Positions 7,942 to 12,025 of a stretch of 12,025 bases of DNA are shown piece by piece; position 1 is the stretch's first letter; each line of letters begins with the position of its first letter. A program made the position numbers and the translations under genes. Where the stretch lies: the NCBI GenBank assembly GCA_903853515.1, contig CAINTU010000072.1, forward strand, positions 1 to 12,025. Reading direction: 5' to 3'. Source of the stretch: an uncultured Micrococcales bacterium. Lineage in GTDB: Bacteria; Actinomycetota; Actinomycetes; Actinomycetales; Microbacteriaceae. The notes under the pieces were generated by a model, which saw only the letters and a list, made by a program, of their open reading frames with translations, was not told the DNA's origin and did no database searches.

Positions 7942-8544
7942 CTAGTTTTCGTCAGCCGGCGCATCGGCAACAACTGCCTTCTGCGATTTCGACGCCTTGT
8001 CTGCTTCTCGCTTGGCATCAGCTTTGGCCTCTGCCTTGTTTCGAAGCGGTCCGATTACCATCACCATGTTGCGGCCATCGATCGACGGGGTCGATTCGAC
8101 TGAGCCAAACTCAGCAATCTCTTCGGCAAGCTTGTGCAGCATCTTGACACCCATCTCTGGGCGCGACTGCTCACGACCACGGAACAACACGATCACCTTG
8201 ACCTTGTCGCCCGCCTTCAAAAAGCGCTGGATCTGACCCTTTTTAGTGCCATAGTCGTGGTCATCAATCTTCAAACCGAAACGCACAGTCTTGATAACGG
8301 TGTTGGTTTGATTTTTGCGAGCTTCACGAACTTTTTGGGCGGCTTCGTATTTGAACTTGCCGAAATCCATGAGTTTGCAAACTGGTGGGGCCGAGTTTGG
8401 TGAAACTTCGACCAAATCTAGATCTGCCTCTTGCGCCATGCGCAAAGCAACTTCGATTTTGACTACTCCAACTTGCTCACCGGCTGGGCCTACGAGGCGA
8501 ACCTCTGGCACACGGATGCGCTCGTTAATACGCGGATCGCTGAT
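7942..8544 (-). CDS. infC: Translation initiation factor IF-3, with AUC start codon
   Basis: IF-3 binds the 30S subunit, blocks early 50S joining and checks start codon and initiator tRNA. Family homology (ISDPRINERIRVPEVRL) runs back to an ATC at 8544-8542. Between it and an in-frame TAG at 8550-8548 there is only one codon, so no ATG, GTG or TTG start exists that keeps the conserved N-terminus; the next one inside is a GTG at 8511. AAAGGAG at 8557-8551 is 6 nt before the ATC. From there the protein has 200 residues: N-domain about 5-75, linker rich in K/R, C-domain about 84-170 (FRGREQSRPEMG at 121-132), and a charged Ala/Lys/Asp tail to 200. A rare start codon lets IF-3 repress its own synthesis in E. 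coli (AUU); the same logic is likely here. Confidence 0.95.
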   Translation of the reverse strand: MSDPRINERIRVPEVRLVGPAGEQVGVVKIEVALRMAQEADLDLVEVSPNSAPPVCKLMDFGKFKYEAAQKVREARKNQTNTVIKTVRFGLKIDDHDYGTKKGQIQRFLKAGDKVKVIVLFRGREQSRPEMGVKMLHKLAEEIAEFGSVESTPSIDGRNMVMVIGPLRNKAEAKADAKREADKASKSQKAVVADAPADEN

Positions 8545-8710
8545 CTGCTACTCCTTTTGACGTGACTTGCATGGCCACGTCAACACGGGCACATACCCGC
8601 TAACGCGCAGAACTGAAAAGTTCAAAGCTTTACCCGGCGACCTTTTGAGGCGGTCGACGCGGGTGGGAAACTAATCCACTTCTGACTGCAAACCTTCGCT
8701 TGCAGAGCCA
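8545..8710 (-). promoter_or_regulatory. Candidate structured 5' leader of infC-rpmI-rplT
   Basis: About 165 nt lie between a putative transcription start near 8710 and infC. By eye the minus-strand RNA can form five hairpins in order: 8705-8700 with 8691-8686; a two-part stem 8664-8660/8636-8632 plus 8656-8652/8642-8638; 8623-8619 with 8614-8610; 8599-8596 with 8589-8586; and an 8-bp stem 8583-8576 with 8564-8557. Leaders controlled by L20 or IF-3 are known before infC operons in other bacteria. I do not recognise a named family here, and the folding is unscored. Confidence 0.45.
8551..8583 (-). promoter_or_regulatory. infC Shine-Dalgarno with abutting hairpin
   Basis: On the minus strand TTGACGTG (8583-8576) pairs perfectly with CACGTCAA (8564-8557) around an 11-nt loop. 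The last stem base is the first base of AAAGGAG (8557-8551), which stands 6 nt before the infC AUC. The stem leaves GGAG free but presses on the ribosome landing site. A regulator binding it could control infC translation; this is inference. Confidence 0.5.
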
Positions 8711-8711
8711 T
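8622..8711 (-). other. Possible leaderless upstream ORF, 29 codons, before infC
   Basis: An ATG at 8711-8709 begins five bases after a candidate extended -10 element (TGCTAGGCT, 8725-8717), right where transcription would start. The frame runs 29 codons to TGA at 8624-8622, beginning MALQAKVCSQKW and ending GRRVKL. Ribosomes on it would open the leader stem at 8632-8664. It is not rich in Phe or His, so it is not a classical amino-acid attenuator. An open frame this short can occur by chance, and I recognise no homologue. Confidence 0.22.
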
Positions 8712-8715
8712 CGAC

Positions 8716-8725
8716 TAGCCTAGCA
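8716..8725. promoter_or_regulatory. Candidate symmetric -10 element shared by infC and DUF1844
   Basis: The minus strand reads TGCTAGGCT (8725-8717), fitting the extended -10 form TGNTANNNT, pointing at infC. The plus strand reads TAGCCT (8716-8721), fitting TANNNT, pointing at the DUF1844 gene whose start is 33 nt further on. The two hexamers overlap by five bases. No good -35 box is found on either side. Overlapping, symmetric -10 boxes are known to drive divergent transcription in bacteria; use here is inferred. Confidence 0.35.
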
Positions 8726-8753
8726 GAGAACTATTGCGAGAGAGAAGACCTAA

Positions 8754-9098
8754 TTGAGCGAAAACATGGATGACTTTGCCCAGCACGCGACCCGTGAGCT
8801 TGAAGAAGTGCCAGCAATTGAGGTCATTCAGGCCACGGCTGTGCACTTGATGAGCGCCGCAGCGGTGCAGTGTGGGCTAGCCGAATCTGGCTATAAGGGT
8901 GATCTCGATGAGGCTCGCAAGTTGATCAATGCCTTGGCGGCACTGGTTACCGGCGCGTCTGCAGATCTAGGTGATCACCACGCCAGGCCATTGCGCGATG
9001 GGCTTCGCTCATTACAACTCGCTTTTCGCGAGATGTCGGTTTATGCAGATGCACCGGGCCAAGGACCAGGCGAAAAATATACTGGCCCAGTCAACTAG
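8754..9098 (+). CDS. DUF1844 family protein
   Basis: This is a 114-residue soluble, acidic, mostly helical protein of unknown function. The core AIEVIQATAVHLMSAAAVQCGL (family block at about residues 22-43), DLDEARKLINALAALV and DLGDHHARPLRDGLRSLQL match what I recall of actinobacterial DUF1844 proteins, often coded next to infC. There is no signal peptide, membrane segment or catalytic motif. The start is TTG at 8754, supported by GAGAGAGAAG at 8738-8747, about 6 nt upstream; an ATG at 8766 is a weaker choice. It is the only plus-strand gene here, divergent from infC and convergent with the sseB-like gene. Its TAG stop is the first three bases of a tandem repeat. The link with translation genes is by position only. 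Confidence 0.88.
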   Translation: MSENMDDFAQHATRELEEVPAIEVIQATAVHLMSAAAVQCGLAESGYKGDLDEARKLINALAALVTGASADLGDHHARPLRDGLRSLQLAFREMSVYADAPGQGPGEKYTGPVN

Positions 9099-9150
9099 TG
9101 CTGCAAATTAGTGCTGCTAATTAGTGCTGCTAATTTGAACTGCTAATTAG
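9096..9150. repeat. Four-copy 13-bp tandem repeat in the convergent gap
   Basis: Units start at 9096 (TAGTGCTGCAAAT), 9109 and 9122 (both TAGTGCTGCTAAT) and 9135 (TTGAACTGCTAAT, diverged), then a fifth TAG at 9148. The first TAG is the DUF1844 stop codon. Because 13 is not a multiple of three, the repeated TAGs fall in all three plus-strand frames. Overlapping inverted repeats are present: CAAATTAG/CTAATTTG (9104-9111, 9130-9137), AATTAG-tgctg-CTAATT twice, and the palindrome GCTAATTAGC at 9142-9151. No T-run follows, so it is not a standard intrinsic terminator. Confidence 0.85.
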
Positions 9151-9170
9151 CGAGTGTTTGGCTGTGTCGG

Positions 9171-9950
9171 TCAGACGGCGGGTAAAAACTTGACCGCCAT
9201 CGAATCGACGGCCGCCACAAACTCTTTGGCAAGCGATAGACGCTCAAAGATATGCGATTCGATTTTCTCGAGTTCGCCAGAGGATAATCCTTGGGCTAAA
9301 TAGAGAACGACGATCAGTTCTGGCCCCGCCAATCGCGAAGTTGGATCACCACTTAGCAAAGTGAAGTTCATCACCTGCTCGATTGAATCGATTGCCTGAT
9401 CGACAGCATTTCGCACCGAAAGGTTAGCTTCTGCGCTTTGCCAAGGCAGATCTTGGGCCAAGGCAGCGATTGCCGGTCGGCGCAAAACAAATTCGTGTTC
9501 ACTCGTTGCATCGATCACCAGGCGTGTGCTGTTTTCGCTCGCTGCAGCAAGAGCCACAACTCTGGCGAGGTTGGGCACGGGGCGGGCCTGTGGATTCCAT
9601 GCCTGCATGGCTTCAACCGAACTAAAAGCAGGCAGCGCAACCTGACCGTCAGGACTCGAGACAGTCACGATCGAAAGTTCGGCACTCTTGTCAACTTTGT
9701 GGCCATGGACGCCATCACCCGATTCGCCTAGGTTGGCGACGATCGGAATCAACAGGCGCGAACCCCTCAGCGCATCAACGACTTTGTCGGCAGAGATTTT
9801 TTGTGCGGCAAAATCTTTGAGTGCTAAAAGCAGGTGCTCGGGTGCTCGCCCATCGTCATTCTGATTTTGGTTTTCATCGAAACTTCGACCAGCCCAAGAT
9901 CTGCCAGCGCTGTCTGCGAATCGATCAGGGTTGATGTGCTCGGTTGACAC
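9171..9950 (-). CDS. SseB-family protein, C-terminal gene of the his cluster
   Basis: This 259-residue protein resembles the SseB N-terminal domain family of actinobacteria. The domain spans about residues 40-165: helix EHLLLALKDF, RLLIPIVANLGE at 65-76, a polar loop GDGVHGHKVDKSAE, then VALPAFSSVEAMQAWNPQARPVP at about 104-126 (core piece ALPAFSSVEAMQAW) and VIDATSEHEFVLRRPA at 145-160. The C-terminal helical part (about 180-259) is less conserved. The N-terminus is polar and looks disordered; there is no signal peptide. The role is unknown; the name comes from enterobacterial SseB, whose function does not transfer. The GTG start shares a G with the hisA stop (TAGTG), so it is probably translated with hisA. 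It converges on DUF1844 across 72 nt of repeats. Confidence 0.85.
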   Translation of the reverse strand: MSTEHINPDRFADSAGRSWAGRSFDENQNQNDDGRAPEHLLLALKDFAAQKISADKVVDALRGSRLLIPIVANLGESGDGVHGHKVDKSAELSIVTVSSPDGQVALPAFSSVEAMQAWNPQARPVPNLARVVALAAASENSTRLVIDATSEHEFVLRRPAIAALAQDLPWQSAEANLSVRNAVDQAIDSIEQVMNFTLLSGDPTSRLAGPELIVVLYLAQGLSSGELEKIESHIFERLSLAKEFVAAVDSMAVKFLPAV

Positions 9951-10681
9951 TAGTTGCCGGCCACTTCAAGAGCTTGCTCGAGAGTGAATTTTTGGGCATA
10001 GAGCGCTTTGCCCAGAATTGCACCTTCAAGCCCAAGCCCCACAAGGCTGCGCAGGGCAACCAAATCATCAAGAGTCGAGATGCCGCCCGATGCGATGACG
10101 GGCCTGTCGGTTTGTTCGAGAACCTGCTCTAGAAGCTCGATGTTTGGGCCGCGCAACATGCCATCCTTGGTGACATCGGTGACCACATATCTTGCGCAAC
10201 CGACATCGTTCAATCGGGCAAGCACTTCAAACAGATCGCCGCCAGATTCGGTCCAGCCGCGCGCAGCCAAAGTGGTGCCTCTAACATCGAGTCCAACGGC
10301 GATTTTGTCGCCAAATCGCTCGATGACTTTCGCCGTCCAGTCGGGATTCTCTAGCGCCGCGGTGCCCAGGTTCACCCTTGTAGCTCCTGCTTCAAGTGCA
10401 GCGTCGAGCGAGGCATCATCGCGTATGCCGCCACTGAGTTCAATCTTGACGCCCTGCGCCTGGGCCACGACCTCGCGCAAAATCGCACGGTTTTCGCCGC
10501 GACCAAACGCCGCATCTAAGTCAACAAGATGAATCCACTCTGCGCCCGCGTCGATAAAAACCTTAGCGGCATCGATTGGCGTGCCGTAGTCGGTCTCAGT
10601 GCCGGCCTCGCCCTGAACCAGGCGAACGGCTTTGCCATCAGCAACGTCAACCGCCGGTAGCAAAATCAATTTGTCGGTCAT
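9950..10681 (-). CDS. priA: Phosphoribosyl isomerase A (HisA/PriA, probably dual HisA-TrpF)
   Basis: This (beta-alpha)8 barrel isomerises ProFAR to PRFAR in histidine synthesis and, in actinobacteria, often also phosphoribosyl anthranilate in tryptophan synthesis. The 243 residues carry the catalytic pair Asp12 (LLPAVDV) and Asp173 (TDVTKDG), matching Asp11 and Asp175 of the M. tuberculosis enzyme by my hand alignment. Phosphate-binding loops SGGIRDD (83-89) and ASGGIS (197-202) are present. Arg141 and Trp143 in AARGWTESGGD match the loop residues PriA uses to switch substrates, so dual function is likely but unproven. A loop before them is about three residues shorter than in M. tuberculosis. 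AAGGA lies 5 nt before the ATG. It follows hisH by 24 nt and shares its stop with the sseB-like start. Confidence 0.95.
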   Translation of the reverse strand: MTDKLILLPAVDVADGKAVRLVQGEAGTETDYGTPIDAAKVFIDAGAEWIHLVDLDAAFGRGENRAILREVVAQAQGVKIELSGGIRDDASLDAALEAGATRVNLGTAALENPDWTAKVIERFGDKIAVGLDVRGTTLAARGWTESGGDLFEVLARLNDVGCARYVVTDVTKDGMLRGPNIELLEQVLEQTDRPVIASGGISTLDDLVALRSLVGLGLEGAILGKALYAQKFTLEQALEVAGN

Positions 10682-10705
10682 GAGAATCCTTCGATGTTTT
10701 TAGGG

Positions 10706-11338
10706 CTAAAGGCTTTGAATCCAGTTTTGCAAAAGCTTTATGCCGGCCGCGCCAGATTTCTCAGGGTGAAACTGGGTGCCGCTCAATGGGCCGTTTTCGA
10801 CAGCCGCAATAAATTTGCCTTCGTAATCAGCCCAGGTTATTTGTGGTGCGTGAAAGGGCGGTTGCGCATCAATTTGCAAATCGTGCGCTGCAAACGAATG
10901 CACAAAATAAAATTTTTGATTTTCAATGCCCGCGAAAAGTCGGCTGTCTTTTGCCGGTGTCACATTGTTCCAGCCCATATGCGGCAAAATCGCGGCATCG
11001 AGCTTGGTGACCTGACCTGGCCACTGCCCTAGCCCTTGGGTTTCGAGCGCACCTTCTGTGCCGCTCGAAAATAGCACTTGCAACCCAACGCAAATGCCAA
11101 AAACTGGTTTGCTCGCTGCCAACCGTTGATCAATCAGGTCGCCGCCTCGCACGCTTGCCAGAGCAGTCATGACGCTTGCAAAAGCCCCAACACCCGGAAT
11201 AACTAACCCATCGGCGGCGTATGCCCTAGCTGAATCTGCCGTGAGCTCTACCTCGGCACCAGCGGCGACTAACGCCTTGACCGCCGAGTGAACATTGCCG
11301 CTGCCGTAGTCAAGTACGACAACTTGTGGTTTGCTCAA
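10706..11338 (-). CDS. hisH: Imidazole glycerol phosphate synthase, glutaminase subunit
   Basis: HisH releases ammonia from glutamine and passes it to HisF, which makes imidazole glycerol phosphate and AICAR. The 210-residue class I amidotransferase has the nucleophile Cys83 in GICVGLQ (81-87) and the His191/Glu193 pair in GTQFHPEKSG (187-196). PGVGAF at 49-53 and PHMGWN at 119-124 are further family signatures. The TTG start overlaps the hisB TGA by 4 nt (TTGA) and is preceded by AAGGG about 6 nt upstream, so coupling is likely. The partner gene hisF, often near hisA, is not in the window and must lie elsewhere. Confidence 0.97.
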   Translation of the reverse strand: MSKPQVVVLDYGSGNVHSAVKALVAAGAEVELTADSARAYAADGLVIPGVGAFASVMTALASVRGGDLIDQRLAASKPVFGICVGLQVLFSSGTEGALETQGLGQWPGQVTKLDAAILPHMGWNNVTPAKDSRLFAGIENQKFYFVHSFAAHDLQIDAQPPFHAPQITWADYEGKFIAAVENGPLSGTQFHPEKSGAAGIKLLQNWIQSL

Positions 11339-11934
11339 AGCTTGCCCTTAGTTGAGGGCACACCTTGAACGCGATCGTCAAACGCGATCGCCTTTCGCAA
11401 AGCTCTCGCGAAGGCTTTGAACTCAGCTTCGGCAATATGGTGGCCGTCTCGACCAGTCAGCAAATTGATGTGCACGGTAAGGCCTGCATTGAAAGTGATT
11501 GCTTCAAAGACGTGACGAACCAGCGAGCCGGCAAAGTGGCCGCCGATCAGAGTATTTTCGAATCCTGCTGGCTCACCTGAGTGCACCAAAAAAGGCCGGC
11601 CAGAAACATCGACTACAGCTCTAGCCAGAGCATCATCGAGTGGCACTGTTGCGTCACCGTAGCGAGAAATCCCTGACTTATCGCCTAGCGCCTGTTTTAG
11701 AGCAAGACCAAAAACAATTGCAGTGTCTTCAACCGTGTGGTGAACATCGATGTGTGTATCACCGGTGGCGTGAATTTTTAGGTCGATTAGCGAATGCTTT
11801 GACAGGGCCGTCAGCATATGGTCAAAGAATGGCACCGTCGTTGAAATCTCAGATTTGCCCGAGCCGTCAAGATTTAGTGAGAGCTCAATCGATGACTCAG
11901 AGGTCTGTCGAGATATTTGTGCTGTGCGACTCAT
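11335..11934 (-). CDS. hisB: Imidazoleglycerol-phosphate dehydratase
   Basis: HisB removes water from imidazole glycerol phosphate to give imidazole acetol phosphate, the substrate of HisC. It is a 199-residue monofunctional form without the phosphatase domain fused in enterobacteria. Metal-binding signatures are clear: FFDHML (36-41), DVHHTVED (63-70) and GRDGHHIAEAEFKAFARALR (161-180), with GVPSTKG at the C-terminus (191-197). The ATG at 11934 lies 61 nt after the hisC stop; the upstream sequence AAAGTAG is at best a poor ribosome binding site and no promoter is obvious. Its stop overlaps the hisH TTG start. Confidence 0.98.
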   Translation of the reverse strand: MSRTAQISRQTSESSIELSLNLDGSGKSEISTTVPFFDHMLTALSKHSLIDLKIHATGDTHIDVHHTVEDTAIVFGLALKQALGDKSGISRYGDATVPLDDALARAVVDVSGRPFLVHSGEPAGFENTLIGGHFAGSLVRHVFEAITFNAGLTVHINLLTGRDGHHIAEAEFKAFARALRKAIAFDDRVQGVPSTKGKL

Positions 11935-11995
11935 GGTGGCTACTTTGATCTTGGGATTGAATAAAAGTTTGACCGACTTTGGCCGTAATGCAAGT

Positions 11996-12025
11996 TTAGT
12001 TGTCGGCTAGAAAATCGCTCATCGC
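11996..12025 (-). CDS. hisC: Probable last codons of histidinol-phosphate aminotransferase
   Basis: The minus-strand frame entering at 12025 reads AMSDFLADN and stops at TAA (11998-11996). This resembles the usual HisC ending, in which an ENDAF-like motif is followed by a short helix, and hisC normally precedes hisB in actinobacteria. Only nine residues are visible, so the call rests mainly on gene order. The 61 nt to hisB shows no clear regulatory site. Confidence 0.5.
   Translation of the reverse strand, partial: AMSDFLADN

Noticed and set aside
9081..9091. ACTGGCCCAGT followed on the minus strand by ATATTTTTC, a possible terminator for the his operon
   Set aside because: The arms are separated by one base, so the usable stem is only 3-4 bp; it also lies inside the DUF1844 coding end.
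10008..10532. Plus-strand open frame of 174 codons antisense to priA
   Set aside because: It is the complement of a strongly conserved gene; the product is Ser/Pro/Thr-rich low-complexity sequence typical of antisense shadows.
11368..11390. Two direct copies of AACGCGATCG, 13 bp apart, near the 3' end of hisB
   Set aside because: Both lie in the hisB coding frame (around the FDDRVQG residues); only two copies and no flanking structure, so coincidence is likely.
11935..11995. hisC-hisB gap examined for a T-box, histidine attenuator or hisB promoter
   Set aside because: It is 61 nt long with no His-codon run, stable stem or convincing -10/-35 pair.

Overview
The window looks like a piece of an actinobacterial chromosome, probably a small-genome member of the Microbacteriaceae/Micrococcales such as the freshwater Luna lineage (inference). 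The evidence is a PriA-type HisA, an actinobacterial SseB-family protein, a DUF1844 protein beside infC, roughly balanced base composition, frequent TTG/GTG starts, very short spacers and many overlapping start/stop codons. I see no tRNA, rRNA, insertion sequence, phage gene or CRISPR array, and no gene-free stretch over about 210 bases.

Right part (9171-12025, minus strand): a histidine cluster reading hisC (only the last codons) > hisB > hisH > hisA/priA > sseB-like. HisB and HisH, with the unseen partner HisF, and HisA carry out middle steps of histidine synthesis. PriA probably also serves tryptophan synthesis. hisF is not in the window; an SseB-like gene is coupled directly to hisA instead.

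Middle (8545-9170): one small plus-strand gene, DUF1844, converges on sseB and diverges from infC. The convergent gap holds a 13-bp tandem repeat. The divergent gap holds a possible shared -10 element and a long, structured infC leader.

Left part (1-8544, minus strand): infC > rpmI > rplT > TrmH-type RNA methyltransferase > pheS > pheT > argC > argJ > argB (cut by the window edge). This joins translation genes (IF-3, L35, L20, an RNA 2'-O-methyltransferase, both PheRS subunits) to the start of an arginine operon. Gaps are 0-51 nt, with stop/start overlaps at pheS-pheT (TAATG), argC-argJ and argJ-argB (ATGA). infC almost certainly starts at an AUC codon. pheS lacks a ribosome binding site but has a good -10 box just upstream, and a strong hairpin lies early in the methyltransferase gene.

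The gene content is ordinary core metabolism and translation. I did not find a new multi-gene system. The points worth a second look are regulatory and structural.
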